DNA of 64,000 nucleotides from Alphaproteobacteria bacterium (GTDB lineage Bacteria; Pseudomonadota; Alphaproteobacteria; Rhodobacterales; Rhodobacteraceae): NCBI GenBank assembly GCA_009908505.1, contig JAAAPD010000016.1, forward strand, positions 33,883 to 97,882. The letters run 5' to 3'. The translations under genes and the position numbers were made by a program. The notes under the pieces were generated by a model. The model was not told the origin of the DNA and did no database searches. It was given only the letters and a program-made list of their open reading frames with translations. This document shows, in pieces, positions 55,616-64,000 of the stretch (positions are counted from its first letter, which is position 1; every line of letters begins with the position of its first letter).

Positions 55616-55983
55616 TACAGCACCTCCGGTGCGAGCGAGATGATCTTCATGAAGCTCTTCGCGCGCAGTTCGCGAACCACCGGCCCGAAGATACGGGTTC
55701 CGACGGGTTCGTCGTTGTTGTTGAGGATGACGGCGGCATTGCGGTCGAAGCGGATCGCGGTCCCGTCTTCGCGGCGGACCTCCTTGGCGGTGCGCACGAC
55801 AACGGCCTTGCGGACGTCGCCTTTCTTCACGCGGCCGCGCGGAATGGCCTCTTTGACGGAGACGACGATGATGTCGCCGACCGATGCGTAACGGCGGTGG
55901 GACCCGCCGAGGACCTTGATGCACTGAACACGGCGTGCGCCGGAGTTGTCAGCGACATCCAGATTGGTCTGCATCTGGATCAT
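55615..55983 (-). CDS. rplN: 50S ribosomal protein uL14
   Basis: 122 residues: [40 protein letters not shown], ending [11 protein letters not shown]. Intersubunit bridge protein. Confidence 0.97.
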   Translation of the reverse strand: MIQMQTNLDVADNSGARRVQCIKVLGGSHRRYASVGDIIVVSVKEAIPRGRVKKGDVRKAVVVRTAKEVRREDGTAIRFDRNAAVILNNNDEPVGTRIFGPVVRELRAKSFMKIISLAPEVL

Positions 55984-56057
55984 GTGGTTTCTCCCGACCT
56001 TTGGGGGGCATCATTGCCATTTCCCCAGGGTTTCGCTCAAACCGGAATGTGAGCGCC

Positions 56058-56288
56058 TTAGTTGGCGATCACCTCCCAGCGTTTCGTCTTGGACTTGGGC
56101 GCGCATTCCTGGATGCGCACTGTGTCCCCAACCTTGAACTGGTTGTTTTCGTCGTGAGCCCGGTATTTCTTGGACTTACGGACGGTTTTTTGCAGCAGCG
56201 GGTGCTTGAAGCGACGCTCGACCGACACAGTCACGGTCTGGGCGTTCTGGTCGCTGGTCACGGTGCCTTGAAGAATACGCTTGGGCAT
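56058..56288 (-). CDS. rpsQ: 30S ribosomal protein uS17
   Basis: 76 residues: [42 protein letters not shown]. Three bases after rpmC. Confidence 0.96.
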   Translation of the reverse strand: MPKRILQGTVTSDQNAQTVTVSVERRFKHPLLQKTVRKSKKYRAHDENNQFKVGDTVRIQECAPKSKTKRWEVIAN

Positions 56289-56291
56289 GTC

Positions 56292-56498
56292 TTACGCCTC
56301 CTGCGCGGCAGCCGCCGCTTTTTCGTTCAAAATGGTCTTCACCCGGGCGGCGTCACGCTTGACGGCACGCATGCGGGCGGTGTTTTCCATCTGGCCGGTG
56401 GCCTGCTGGAAGCGGAGGTTGAAGGCCTCCTTTTTCAGATTGGCAAGCTCGTCCCGAAGCTGATCGGGGGTCTTGTCACGAAGTTCCTTGGCGTCCAT
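56292..56498 (-). CDS. rpmC: 50S ribosomal protein uL29
   Basis: 68 residues: [50 protein letters not shown] precedes ATG 56498. It begins the downstream part of the cluster, after the three-gene insertion, and has its own promoter. Confidence 0.95.
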   Translation of the reverse strand: MDAKELRDKTPDQLRDELANLKKEAFNLRFQQATGQMENTARMRAVKRDAARVKTILNEKAAAAAQEA

Positions 56499-56577
56499 CG
56501 CCTTTTCCTTTCCAACATCACCGAGTGGCCCCGTACGGGTAACCCACAGATTCGGTGGAGTTCGTGTAGAAGTGGGC

Positions 56578-56606
56578 CGTATAGGGGGGTTTGCGGGATG
56601 TGGCAA
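56578..56606 (-). promoter_or_regulatory. Promoter restarting the ribosomal cluster at rpmC
   Basis: On the minus strand: -35 TTGCCA (56606-56601), 17-base spacer, -10 TATACG (56583-56578). Leader of about 70 bases with the palindrome CCCGTACGGG. Confidence 0.65.
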
Positions 56607-56651
56607 CCCTCTTTTCCTTGGCCTCGCCACGATGCAAACAGGCAACCTTGC

Positions 56652-57320
56652 CTAGAGCCAAGGATAGTTCTTTTCGAGATACGCGTCGAGCCGATCCGGG
56701 AGTTCATCAAAGCCCGCCTGCCGCAGCTCCTCGGCGTACAAGTCGCTTGTCTCCAGGAACTGTCGGTCCCCCTCCTCTGAGTGAGGAAATCGGTCGAATT
56801 CCTCATATTGATCGAGGAATTCGTTAAGCAGTGTGGCGCAGCGCGCGAGCCCGATCTGAACAAGTGCAGGTGCGGCGGCGCGAGCCTTTGAGGCCCCCAT
56901 GTTCGAAACCCCACCTTCGGGGCCGTCACCCTCGATGTAGGAATACAGCAGCCAACAGGACTCGCAGGTCAATTCAACCGGGGTCAAGGCACCTGCGCCC
57001 GCGCGGTTGCGGGTTTCACGGGCCGCTTCATAAACAACTTCGTAGGGTCGTCTGCTACGCGGACGCTCAACGCGCTTCAAGGGGCGAAAGTGCGTGCCGT
57101 CCCTAGGAAACGTCAGACCGACCGCAACGAAGAGAATGACCAGAAGGACCGTTGTCGCGATCACCGAATACCCGGCCCAACTGTCGAGCGCATCGGCAAA
57201 GCTGCGAGACGGGCCATAGCGGCCACGCCAGACCTTGAAGAACAGCGCCATGCTTGTGATCCATGCGAGGAAATTTGCCACATGGACCCATAGAAAGATC
57301 GGGAAGAGCCTGTTTCTCAT
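56652..57320 (-). CDS. Hypothetical membrane protein inserted in the S10 gene order
   Basis: 222 residues; family not recognised. Two N-terminal membrane helices (LFPIFLWVHVANFLAWITSMALFF-region, about 6-28, and YSVIATTVLLVILFVAVGL, about 51-69), then a ~150-residue cytoplasmic part that is helical and acidic at its end (FLDQYEEFDRF, YLEKNYPWL). Cys residues in LTCESCW might bind metal. Same strand as the ribosomal genes but divergent from the oxygenase-like gene; upstream promoter not clear. Confidence 0.7.
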   Translation of the reverse strand: MRNRLFPIFLWVHVANFLAWITSMALFFKVWRGRYGPSRSFADALDSWAGYSVIATTVLLVILFVAVGLTFPRDGTHFRPLKRVERPRSRRPYEVVYEAARETRNRAGAGALTPVELTCESCWLLYSYIEGDGPEGGVSNMGASKARAAAPALVQIGLARCATLLNEFLDQYEEFDRFPHSEEGDRQFLETSDLYAEELRQAGFDELPDRLDAYLEKNYPWL

Positions 57321-57411
57321 GATGGCCGTCTATCCGCGGTTTTGGAAGCCAGTTCGACCGGAATGTGACTTCATTCTGGTGTCCGTCGACGAGAGCCAGT
57401 ATCTGGGCGTC

Positions 57412-58032
57412 ATGCCCAGCATCAAATCCCTCTTCGTGACCCGCCTCTACCACGCCAAGCTGTCCGCGTTCGGTGATCCCGTCGATGCCGACGAGCTGGA
57501 GGCGTCCTGTTACTCCATCGCCGAGGATGACGAGGCCGGGCAGGCATGGTGCGAGAAGGAGGGCTATCCGGGCTATACCTCTTACGCGTCGCTGACCGAC
57601 CTGCCTTGGCGGTTCCCGGTGTTCCAGCAGATCAAGGACAGCCTCGACCTGCACGTCGCGGCCTTTGCCGAGGAGCTGGCCTTTGACCTGGGCGGCGGGG
57701 AGCTTGTTCTGGAAGACCTCTGGATCAACATCCTGCCCGAGGGCGGCACCCATTCCAGTCACCTGCACCCGCATTCGGTGATTTCCGGCACGACCTATGT
57801 GGCGATGCCCGACGGGGCCAGCGCGTTGAAGCTGGAGGACCCGCGCTCTGCCCGCATGATGGCCGCGCCGCCGCGCCGGAAAGACGCGCCTGAGGAGTTG
57901 CAGACCTTTGTCTATGTGAAACCGCAGGTCGGCGACGTGCTGCTCTGGGAAAGCTGGCTGCGACACGAGGTGCCGATGAACATGGCCGAAGAAGAGCGAA
58001 TCTCCGTCAGCTTTAATTACAAATGGGAATAA
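57412..58032 (+). CDS. TIGR02466 family protein, putative 2-oxoglutarate/Fe(II) oxygenase
   Basis: 206 residues. MPSIKSLFVTRLYHAKLS opens the family; the double-stranded beta-helix is marked by the His cluster THSSHLHPHSVISGTTYV (117-121), a distal His185 (WLRHEVPM) and Arg196 (ERISVSFNY) suited to bind 2-oxoglutarate. Substrate unknown. Start ATG 57412; a longer frame exists to 57235 but would overlap the divergent gene. Antisense to the ribosomal operon. Confidence 0.82.
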   Translation: MPSIKSLFVTRLYHAKLSAFGDPVDADELEASCYSIAEDDEAGQAWCEKEGYPGYTSYASLTDLPWRFPVFQQIKDSLDLHVAAFAEELAFDLGGGELVLEDLWINILPEGGTHSSHLHPHSVISGTTYVAMPDGASALKLEDPRSARMMAAPPRRKDAPEELQTFVYVKPQVGDVLLWESWLRHEVPMNMAEEERISVSFNYKWE

Positions 58033-58111
58033 TCCGCCCCTGCCGCTGAAAGCATTCCGAAAGGGTCGTGCGCCATAACCGGACCAAATCCAAGGATCGG
58101 AGGCGGCCAGA

Positions 58112-58792
58112 ATGGCGGGGCGACTAGTGGGGTTGGTATTCATCTGGCTGGCAAGCGGCGCGGCGGCGGAACTGCAGTCGCTTTTCCCGCGATCCGCGCC
58201 CGCGCCGGTGTCGGACGCCGCCCCGGCCAGCCTGTTCGTTGGCGCCGAGGCTGGGCTGTTCCGGGCGGTCCTGCGTCAGCCCCCCGCCCCGACCGCGCCC
58301 CGCGCCGGCACCCGGATCGACCGGCTTCTGACCCTCATCGCGCGGGCCGAGGCGGGGCCGGCCGATTACAACGCCGTGCAGCATGGCGCGCGGATCGTCC
58401 CGCCCGGGCCACCGACCACGCTGACCCTGGCCGAGATCGACGCCTGGATCGATGCCACCCCCGGCCAGCCCCATGCGATCGGGCGCTACCAGTTCATTCC
58501 GTCGACTCTGCGCCGCCTTGTCCGGGCCGAGGGTCTGCCCGCCCATACCCGCTTAACGCCCCAGGTGCAGGACCGGCTTGCCATCGTCCTGCTGGAAGAG
58601 GCGGGGTTGAGGGATTTCCAGTCCGGCGCCCTGCCCCGGGCCCGGTTCATGCACAACCTCGCCCGCATTTGGGCCGGCCTGCCGCTGCCCAACGGGAGAT
58701 CCTACTACCACGGTTATGCGGGCAACAAAGCCACGATGACCTGGGCGACCTTCGACGGGGGGATGCGGGAGATCTGGCCGGGAACAGGATGA
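58112..58792 (+). CDS. Lysozyme-like (muramidase) secreted protein
   Basis: 226 residues. Signal peptide MAGRLVGLVFIWLASGAAA, a Pro/Ala-rich linker, then a lysozyme-like domain from about 68: LIARAEAGPADYNAVQ with a likely catalytic Glu80, and HAIGRYQFIPSTLRRL (121-136), typical of phage-type muramidases. Could remodel peptidoglycan. GGAGG lies before ATG 58112. A terminator follows directly. Confidence 0.75.
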   Translation: MAGRLVGLVFIWLASGAAAELQSLFPRSAPAPVSDAAPASLFVGAEAGLFRAVLRQPPAPTAPRAGTRIDRLLTLIARAEAGPADYNAVQHGARIVPPGPPTTLTLAEIDAWIDATPGQPHAIGRYQFIPSTLRRLVRAEGLPAHTRLTPQVQDRLAIVLLEEAGLRDFQSGALPRARFMHNLARIWAGLPLPNGRSYYHGYAGNKATMTWATFDGGMREIWPGTG

Positions 58793-58794
58793 GA

Positions 58795-58830
58795 AAACCC
58801 CCGCCGGGAAACTGGCGGGGGTTTCTTTGG
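58795..58830. terminator. Bidirectional terminator between the insertion and rplP
   Basis: AAACCCCCGCC (58795-58805) pairs with GGCGGGGGTTT (58814-58824). T-rich bases follow on both strands (TTTCTTT; TTTTCTC). It ends the lysozyme gene on the plus strand and the tuf/S10 transcript after rplP on the minus strand. A second hairpin, CGGCGTTTC/GAAACGCCG (58881-58902), lies between it and rplP. Confidence 0.85.
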
Positions 58831-58905
58831 TCTAGACCGTATGCGACCGCAATTGACTGGCTCGATCGCTTAGACGCACTCGGCGTTTCTTGCGAAACGC
58901 CGGGA

Positions 58906-59319
58906 TTACCAGTCTTCCCGTACGACTGTCCGGGTCTTGACCGGCAGCTTCATCGCGGCAAGGCGCAGGGCCTCGCGGGCGACGGATTCGCTGACGCCGT
59001 CGATCTCGAACATCACGCGGCCGGGCTTGACCTTGCAGACCCAACGGTCGACCGAACCTTTACCCTTACCCATACGCACTTCGATGGGCTTGGCGGATAC
59101 TGGGGTGTCCGGGAAGATACGGATCCAGACGCGGCCCTGGCGCTTCATGTGACGGGTCATGGCACGACGTGCGGCTTCGATCTGACGGGCGCTAACGCGC
59201 TCGGGCTCGACCGCCTTGAGGCCATAGGTGCCGAAGTTCAGGTCAGACCCGCCCTTCGCCTCGCCGCGAATGCGGCCCTTGTGCATCTTGCGGAATTTTG
59301 TGCGCTTTGGCTGAAGCAT
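58906..59319 (-). CDS. rplP: 50S ribosomal protein uL16
   Basis: 137 residues: [50 protein letters not shown]. Near the A site. Last gene before the insertion. Confidence 0.97.
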   Translation of the reverse strand: MLQPKRTKFRKMHKGRIRGEAKGGSDLNFGTYGLKAVEPERVSARQIEAARRAMTRHMKRQGRVWIRIFPDTPVSAKPIEVRMGKGKGSVDRWVCKVKPGRVMFEIDGVSESVAREALRLAAMKLPVKTRTVVREDW

Positions 59320-59332
59320 GGTTCAGTCCTCC

Positions 59333-60040
59333 TTAGCGACGGCCGCCGGCGCCGCGCGGGGCGGGGCCGTCTTGCAGCTGTTGTTGCTTGCGATCGCGCG
59401 CGGACGGGTCATGCTCCATGATCTCACCTTTGAAGATCCAGACCTTGATCCCGATGATGCCGTAGGGCGTCATGGCTTCGCTGTGCGCGTAGTCGATATC
59501 GGCCCGAAGGGTGTGCAGAGGCACGCTTCCCTCGTGGTAATACTCGGTCCGGGCGATCTCGGCGCCGCCAAGGCGACCGGCCAAGTTCACACGGATACCG
59601 AGGGCGCCCATGCGCATTGCGTTCTGAACGGCCCGCTTCATGGCACGACGGAACGAAACACGTCGTTCCAGCTGCTGGGCGATGCTTTCGCCGACCAGCT
59701 GGGCGTCAAGCTCGGGCTTACGCACTTCGACGATGTTCAGGTGCAGTTCGCTGTCGGTCATCGCCGCGATCTTGCGGCGCAGCGTTTCGATATCCGCGCC
59801 TTTCTTGCCGATGATGACGCCGGGGCGAGCGGTGTGGATCGTGACGCGGCACTTCTTGTGCGGACGTTCGATGATCACGCGGGCGATACCGGCCTGCTTG
59901 CACTCTTCCTTGATGAAGTCGCGGATCTTGATGTCTTCGAGCAGAAGATCACCATAATCCTTCGTGTCGGCATACCAGCGGCTGTCCCAGGTGCGATTGA
60001 CCTGGAGGCGCATTCCGACGGGATTGACTTTGTTACCCAT
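59333..60040 (-). CDS. rpsC: 30S ribosomal protein uS3
   Basis: 235 residues: [22 protein letters not shown] domain [17 protein letters not shown], and [20 protein letters not shown]. mRNA entry-channel protein. One-base overlap with rplV. Confidence 0.97.
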   Translation of the reverse strand: MGNKVNPVGMRLQVNRTWDSRWYADTKDYGDLLLEDIKIRDFIKEECKQAGIARVIIERPHKKCRVTIHTARPGVIIGKKGADIETLRRKIAAMTDSELHLNIVEVRKPELDAQLVGESIAQQLERRVSFRRAMKRAVQNAMRMGALGIRVNLAGRLGGAEIARTEYYHEGSVPLHTLRADIDYAHSEAMTPYGIIGIKVWIFKGEIMEHDPSARDRKQQQLQDGPAPRGAGGRR

Positions 60041-60420
60041 TAGGCTTGCTCCTCAACTTGACGCACCTTGATGGTGATTTCCGCGAACGGCTTCAGGATG
60101 CGACCGAACCGGCCACGCGCCCGCGGGCGACCGCGCTTCATCGTCAGGTTCTTTCCGACGAAAGCCTCGGCCACGACCAGTTCGTCCACGTCGAGATTGT
60201 GGTTGTTCTCGGCATTGGCGATGGCGGATTGAAGGCACTTCTTCACGTCCTGGGCGACACGCTTCTTCGAGAAGGTCAGGTCGTTCAGGGCGGTTTCCAC
60301 CTTCTTGCCGCGGATCATGCCGGCGACGAGGTTCAGTTTCTGCGGGCTGGTACGAAGCATGCGGGTTTTCGCCATCGCTTCGTTGTCTGCCACGCGGCGG
60401 GGGTTTTTTTCCTGGCCCAT
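60040..60420 (-). CDS. rplV: 50S ribosomal protein uL22
   Basis: 126 residues: [39 protein letters not shown]. Lines the exit tunnel. Starts two bases after rpsS. Confidence 0.97.
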   Translation of the reverse strand: MGQEKNPRRVADNEAMAKTRMLRTSPQKLNLVAGMIRGKKVETALNDLTFSKKRVAQDVKKCLQSAIANAENNHNLDVDELVVAEAFVGKNLTMKRGRPRARGRFGRILKPFAEITIKVRQVEEQA

Positions 60421-60422
60421 GA

Positions 60423-60701
60423 CTATTTCCGCTTCGCTTTCTTGTCGGCCATGTGCCCGTAATAGGTACGGGTCGGCGAATATTCACCGAATTTCTGACC
60501 GATCATGTCCTCGGTTACGTTCACGGGAACGTGCTTGTGGCCGTTATAGACGCCGAACGTCAGGCCCACGAACTGGGGCAGGATCGTCGAGCGGCGCGAC
60601 CAGATCTTGATCACATCGTTGCGGCCGCTTTCGCGCGCAGCTTCGGCTTTCTTGAGCACGAAGCTGTCGACAAACGGGCCTTTCCATACAGAGCGAGACA
60701 T
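60423..60701 (-). CDS. rpsS: 30S ribosomal protein uS19
   Basis: 92 residues: [32 protein letters not shown] (here [16 protein letters not shown]), [13 protein letters not shown]. 30S head protein. Confidence 0.97.
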   Translation of the reverse strand: MSRSVWKGPFVDSFVLKKAEAARESGRNDVIKIWSRRSTILPQFVGLTFGVYNGHKHVPVNVTEDMIGQKFGEYSPTRTYYGHMADKKAKRK

Positions 60702-60704
60702 ATC

Positions 60705-61547
60705 TTAGCGCCCTTTCTTCTTGGCGTGACGCGAGCGGATGATCAGCTTCTGCGACGCCTTGTTCCTGTTGCGTGTCCGCTTGCCCTTGGTGGGCTTGCC
60801 CCACGGCGAAACGGGGTGACGACCACCAGAGGTCCGACCCTCACCACCACCATGGGGGTGATCAATCGGGTTCATGACGACACCACGGACCGACGGACGC
60901 TTGCCCATGTGGCGGGTGCGACCGGCCTTGCCGATGTTCTGGTTGGAATTGTCCGGGTTCGACACCGCGCCGACCGTGGCCATGCATTCCTGGCGCACCA
61001 TGCGCAGTTCACCCGAAGACAGGCGGATCTGGGCATAGCCACCGTCACGGCCGACGAACTGGGCATAGGTGCCCGCGGCGCGTGCGATCTGGCCGCCCTT
61101 GCCGGGCTTCAGCTCGATGTTGTGGACGATGGTACCGATCGGCATGCCGCTGAACGGCATGGCGTTGCCGGGCTTGATGTCGGCCTTGGCGCTGGCGACC
61201 ACCTTGTCGCCGACAGCCAGACGCTGCGGGGCAAGGATATAGGCCTGTTCGCCATCGGTGTATTGAATCAGGGCGATGAAGGCGGTGCGGTTCGGGTCAT
61301 ATTCGATACGCACAACGACGGCTTCGATGTCGGTCTTGGTGCGCTTGAAATCCACGATCCGGTAGAGGCGTTTTGCCCCACCGCCGCGACGACGCGCGGT
61401 AATCCGTCCGGTGTTGTTCCGACCGCCATTCTTCGTCAGACCCTCGGTAAGGGACTTGACAGGGCGACCTTTCCAAAGCTCCGAACGGTCGATCAGAACC
61501 AGCCCACGCTGGCCCGGCGTCGTCGGTTTATACGACTTGAGTGCCAT
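60705..61547 (-). CDS. rplB: 50S ribosomal protein uL2
   Basis: 280 residues: [47 protein letters not shown] (peptidyl-transferase-near His). ATG 61547 chosen. Preceded by a terminator-like hairpin. Confidence 0.97.
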   Translation of the reverse strand: MALKSYKPTTPGQRGLVLIDRSELWKGRPVKSLTEGLTKNGGRNNTGRITARRRGGGAKRLYRIVDFKRTKTDIEAVVVRIEYDPNRTAFIALIQYTDGEQAYILAPQRLAVGDKVVASAKADIKPGNAMPFSGMPIGTIVHNIELKPGKGGQIARAAGTYAQFVGRDGGYAQIRLSSGELRMVRQECMATVGAVSNPDNSNQNIGKAGRTRHMGKRPSVRGVVMNPIDHPHGGGEGRTSGGRHPVSPWGKPTKGKRTRNRNKASQKLIIRSRHAKKKGR

Positions 61548-61644
61548 GTTTACTGTCTTTCCGTTGCTTTGCGGCCTGGTCACAGGCCTATGTGGTGAAG
61601 GGCCCCGAAGGTCCCCGGTTCGAGTAGGGCGAAAAAGGCCCGTT

Positions 61645-61690
61645 ACATGAAAAAGGCCAAGCCCCGGACGAATCCGGGGCTCGGCGGATG
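61645..61690 (-). terminator. Terminator-like hairpin between rplW and rplB
   Basis: AGCCCCGG/CCGGGGCT core (61660-61681) extended by GCC/GGC; CTTTTTC follows on the minus strand. No promoter is seen before rplB, so it probably attenuates. GGCCTTTTTC occurs twice in a row after the stem; GGCCTG/CAGGCC (61573-61588) forms another stem nearer rplB. Confidence 0.7.
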
Positions 61691-61700
61691 CTGCTACCTA

Positions 61701-61997
61701 TTAAAGGCCCGTGCTCACGTCAATGGTGTTGCCCTCTTCGAGCGTGACGTAGGCTTTCTTGACATCCTTGCGGGCGCCCAGTTGGCCGCGGAACCGCTTG
61801 ACCTTGCCCTTGGTGATGGTGGTGTTGACCGCCTTCACCTTGACCCCGAACAGGCTTTCGACCGCTTCCTTGATCTGCGGCTTGTTGGCATCGATCGCCA
61901 CTTCGAAAACCACGGCATTGGCTTCGGAAGCCATGGTGGATTTCTCGGTGATGACCGGCTTGCGGATCACGTCGTAATGTTCTGCCTTGGCACTCAT
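61701..61997 (-). CDS. rplW: 50S ribosomal protein uL23
   Basis: 98 residues: [43 protein letters not shown]. Exit-site docking protein for SRP and trigger factor. ATGA overlap with rplD. Confidence 0.97.
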   Translation of the reverse strand: MSAKAEHYDVIRKPVITEKSTMASEANAVVFEVAIDANKPQIKEAVESLFGVKVKAVNTTITKGKVKRFRGQLGARKDVKKAYVTLEEGNTIDVSTGL

Positions 61998-62611
61998 TTC
62001 AGTCGAGCCTCCAGAGCTTCGACACCCGCCTTGGTCAGGACGAGCGTGTCCGACTTCAGGATGTCGTAGACGTTCGCACCCATCGAGGGCAGCACGTCCA
62101 GGTTGGCGATGTTGCGGGCGGCCTTGGCGAAACCGTCGTTCACCTCGGCCCCGTCGATGACCAGCGCACGCTTCCAGCCAAGGGCGTCCACCTGCTTGGC
62201 CAGGGCCGCGGTCTTGCCGTCGGCTTCGGCGGTCTCGATCACGACCAGTTCGCCGGCCTTCACCTTGGCGGACAGCGCGTGCTTGAGGCCCAGCTTGCGG
62301 AACTTCTTGGTCAACTCGTGGCCGTGGCTACGCGGGGTCGGCCCCTTGTAGATACCGCCCTTGCGGAAGATCGGCGCGTTGCGGTCCCCGTGGCGTGCGC
62401 CGCCGGTGCCCTTCTGGCGATAGATCTTCTTGGTCGAGTAGCTGGTTTCCGAGCGGGTCTTGACCTTGTGGGTGCCGGCCTGGGCGTTGTTACGCTGCCA
62501 GCGGACCACGCGGTGCAGGATGTCGGCGCGCGGTTCCAGGCCGAAGACGTCGTCAGACAGCTCCACGGACCCGGCCTTCTTGCCGTCCAGTTTGATCGCA
62601 TCAGCTTTCAT
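61994..62611 (-). CDS. rplD: 50S ribosomal protein uL4
   Basis: 205 residues: [30 protein letters not shown] and the conserved tunnel loop region. In E. coli L4 also represses the S10 operon. Overlaps rplC by 11 bases. Confidence 0.97.
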   Translation of the reverse strand: MKADAIKLDGKKAGSVELSDDVFGLEPRADILHRVVRWQRNNAQAGTHKVKTRSETSYSTKKIYRQKGTGGARHGDRNAPIFRKGGIYKGPTPRSHGHELTKKFRKLGLKHALSAKVKAGELVVIETAEADGKTAALAKQVDALGWKRALVIDGAEVNDGFAKAARNIANLDVLPSMGANVYDILKSDTLVLTKAGVEALEARLK

Positions 62612-63437
62612 CGGATTCGCCTCCTTCCGGCGCGGATTCTTCGGCTTCGGCGGCCTCGATCGCAGCCTGCTCCGCTTCAGCGGCGGCCTTGGCGGCGGCT
62701 TCCTCTTCGGCAGCAGCCTGTGCGGCGGCTTCCTCGGCCAGGCGTTCGGCTTCCTCGGCGGCGGATTTCAGGGCGGCGGGATAGATCACGTTCTCGGGGA
62801 TCGGCTTCTTGACCGCATCCTTGATGGTGACCCAGCTGCCCTTCGAACCAGGCACTGCACCCTTGACCATGATCAGGCCACGATCTGAATCGGTGCGGAC
62901 CACCTGCAGGTTCTGCGTGGTGACCTTGGCGGCCCCCATGTGGCCGGCCATCTTCTTGCCCTTGAACACCTTGCCGGGATCCTGGCACTGACCGGTCGAC
63001 CCATGCGAGCGGTGGCTGATCGACACGCCGTGCGTGGCGCGCAGGCCGCCGAAATTGTGCCGCTTCATGGCACCGGCGAAACCCTTGCCGATCGAGGTGC
63101 CGCTGACGTCGACGAACTGGCCTTCGAAGTAGTGGCTGGCGATGATTTCTTCACCCACGTTGATCAGATTGTCGGGATCGACGCGGAATTCCGCGACTTT
63201 CCGCTTCGGCTCGACCTTCGCCTTGGCGAAATGACCGCGCATCGGCGCGGAGGTCCGCTTGGCCTTGGCCGCACCGGCGCCAAGCTGAACGGCGTTGTAG
63301 CCATCCTTTTCGGCGGTCCGCTGGGCGACGACCTGCAGTTTGTCGAGTTGAAGAACGGTGACAGGAACCTGACGACCGTCTTCCTGGAAGATACGGGTCA
63401 TCCCGACCTTCTTTGCGATAACACCAGAGCGCAACAT
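62601..63437 (-). CDS. rplC: 50S ribosomal protein uL3
   Basis: 278 residues, about 70 more than E. coli L3. Core: [50 protein letters not shown]. The extra C-terminus (from about 225) is a low-complexity Ala/Glu-rich, very acidic tail ending GGESDES, unusual for an rRNA-binding protein. Confidence 0.97.
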   Translation of the reverse strand: MLRSGVIAKKVGMTRIFQEDGRQVPVTVLQLDKLQVVAQRTAEKDGYNAVQLGAGAAKAKRTSAPMRGHFAKAKVEPKRKVAEFRVDPDNLINVGEEIIASHYFEGQFVDVSGTSIGKGFAGAMKRHNFGGLRATHGVSISHRSHGSTGQCQDPGKVFKGKKMAGHMGAAKVTTQNLQVVRTDSDRGLIMVKGAVPGSKGSWVTIKDAVKKPIPENVIYPAALKSAAEEAERLAEEAAAQAAAEEEAAAKAAAEAEQAAIEAAEAEESAPEGGESDES

Positions 63438-63452
63438 GTCCGATTGCCCCCC

Positions 63453-63767
63453 TTAAACCTTGATCTCGACATCCACGCCGGCCGCGAGGTCGAGCTTCAT
63501 CAGCGCGTCCACGGTCTGCGGGGTCGGGTCCACGATATCGAGAAGACGCTTGTGCGTGCGGATCTCGAACTGGTCGCGGGATTTCTTGTCAACGTGAGGT
63601 CCACGCAGAACGGTGAACTTCTCGATCTTGTTCGGAAGCGGGATCGGACCCCGAACCGACGCACCGGTGCGCTTGGCCGTATTGACGATTTCCTGGGTGC
63701 TGGCGTCCAGCACGCGGTAATCGAAGGCCTTGAGCCGGATGCGGATGTTTTGGCTAGCGATTGCCAT
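63453..63767 (-). CDS. rpsJ: 30S ribosomal protein uS10 (NusE)
   Basis: 104 residues: [46 protein letters not shown]. Also binds NusB and NusG in antitermination. Confidence 0.97.
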   Translation of the reverse strand: MAIASQNIRIRLKAFDYRVLDASTQEIVNTAKRTGASVRGPIPLPNKIEKFTVLRGPHVDKKSRDQFEIRTHKRLLDIVDPTPQTVDALMKLDLAAGVDVEIKV

Positions 63768-63832
63768 TTTTCGCGCCCTCTTAGGCTGAGGATTGAGAGG
63801 TGGAGCTCACGGGATTGCGCCCCCACGTCGAA

Positions 63833-63870
63833 CCCTGAATTGCAGGGGGGTGGGCGTTGCGGCCCACCCC
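63833..63870 (-). promoter_or_regulatory. Hairpins between tuf and rpsJ
   Basis: GGGGTGGGC/GCCCACCCC (63847-63870) and CCCTG/CAGGG (63833-63847) lie in the 125-base gap. There is no T-run. They may be a processing or attenuation site ahead of the S10 genes. Confidence 0.45.
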
Positions 63871-63892
63871 GTTGGTCAAACGTCCGCCCGGA

Positions 63893-64000
63893 TCAGTCGA
63901 TGATCTTGGAGACGACGCCGGAGCCGACGGTGCGGCCGCCTTCGCGGATGGCGAAGCGCAGGCCCTCTTCCATGGCGATCGGCGCGATCAGCTCGGCGGT
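63893..64000 (-). CDS. tuf: Elongation factor Tu, C-terminal fragment
   Basis: Only the last 35 codons plus stop are inside the window: [35 protein letters not shown] at the end, the universal EF-Tu C-terminus. The gene continues past the right edge; placed upstream of rpsJ as usual. Confidence 0.95.
   Translation of the reverse strand, partial: TAELIAPIAMEEGLRFAIREGGRTVGSGVVSKIID

Noticed and set aside
53463..55643. A 726-codon open frame on the plus strand, the longest in the window
   Set aside because: It runs antisense through rplF, rpsH, rpsN, rplE and rplX, whose products are certain. Its sequence is the low-complexity kind expected from the reverse of high-GC coding DNA.
63850..63880. 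Promoter for rpsJ
   Set aside because: A TTGACC is present on the minus strand, but the bases at the right distance (CGCCCA) do not resemble a -10.

Overview
The window is a piece of chromosome from a high-GC alphaproteobacterium, almost certainly a member of the Rhodobacteraceae (roseobacter group). The signs are: an F0 ATP synthase operon with separate b and b' subunits and no F1 genes; a MipZ division regulator; an ATP12 chaperone; a four-gene Bzt/Aap amino-acid transporter; a DUF5928-type glycosyltransferase beside a sulfotransferase; and housekeeping promoters of the form TTGNNN-N17-TANNNN. I see no CRISPR array, insertion sequence, rRNA or prophage, and only one tRNA (Arg-ACG).

Layout. 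1-7.6 kb: start of polA, a small zinc protein, an orphan ABC ATPase, a HIT protein, a divergent glycosyltransferase/sulfotransferase pair, adenosine kinase, endonuclease III and an Ada-like methyltransferase. 7.7-13.3 kb: an OmpA lipoprotein, a GntR regulator with an operator lying on its own promoter, the F0 operon (minus strand), and ArsR and LysR regulators. 13.4-20.1 kb: one long plus-strand run, ffh - GNAT - GNAT - chorismate mutase - rpsP - rimM - sulfotransferase-like gene - trmD - rplS - rpmE, with long structured leaders before ffh and rplS. 20.1-28.8 kb: diguanylate cyclase, DEAD-box helicase, mipZ, a membrane protein, tRNA-Arg, an orphan histidine kinase, a flavoprotein disulfide reductase and a TVP38 protein. 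29-37.6 kb: rpmH-rnpA-yidD, a DUF3833 lipoprotein, ttcA, an EAL protein, yidC, yihA, argB, a 4Fe-4S protein and a SixA-type phosphatase. 37.7-46.6 kb (minus): bztABCD, then the tightly coupled rarA-crcB-rluC-like-HAD-ATP12 run. 46.7-64 kb (minus): the tuf-S10-spc-alpha ribosomal protein cluster ending in rpoA-rplQ.

The most unusual feature is how the ribosomal cluster is cut up. Between rplP and rpmC lie three unrelated genes (a membrane protein, a TIGR02466-type putative 2-oxoglutarate oxygenase and a lysozyme-like protein), two of them antisense to the operon. A strong bidirectional terminator follows rplP and a good promoter (TTGCCA-N17-TATACG) restarts transcription at rpmC. The same stop-and-restart arrangement is seen at rpmD/rplO (terminator, then TTGATC-N17-TATACG), and a new promoter precedes rpsM. 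The rplS promoter has exactly the same hexamers as the rplO promoter. Together these suggest ribosomal protein genes organised as several separately started transcription units rather than one long operon. All promoter, operator and RNA-structure calls are by eye from sequence and have no experimental support here.
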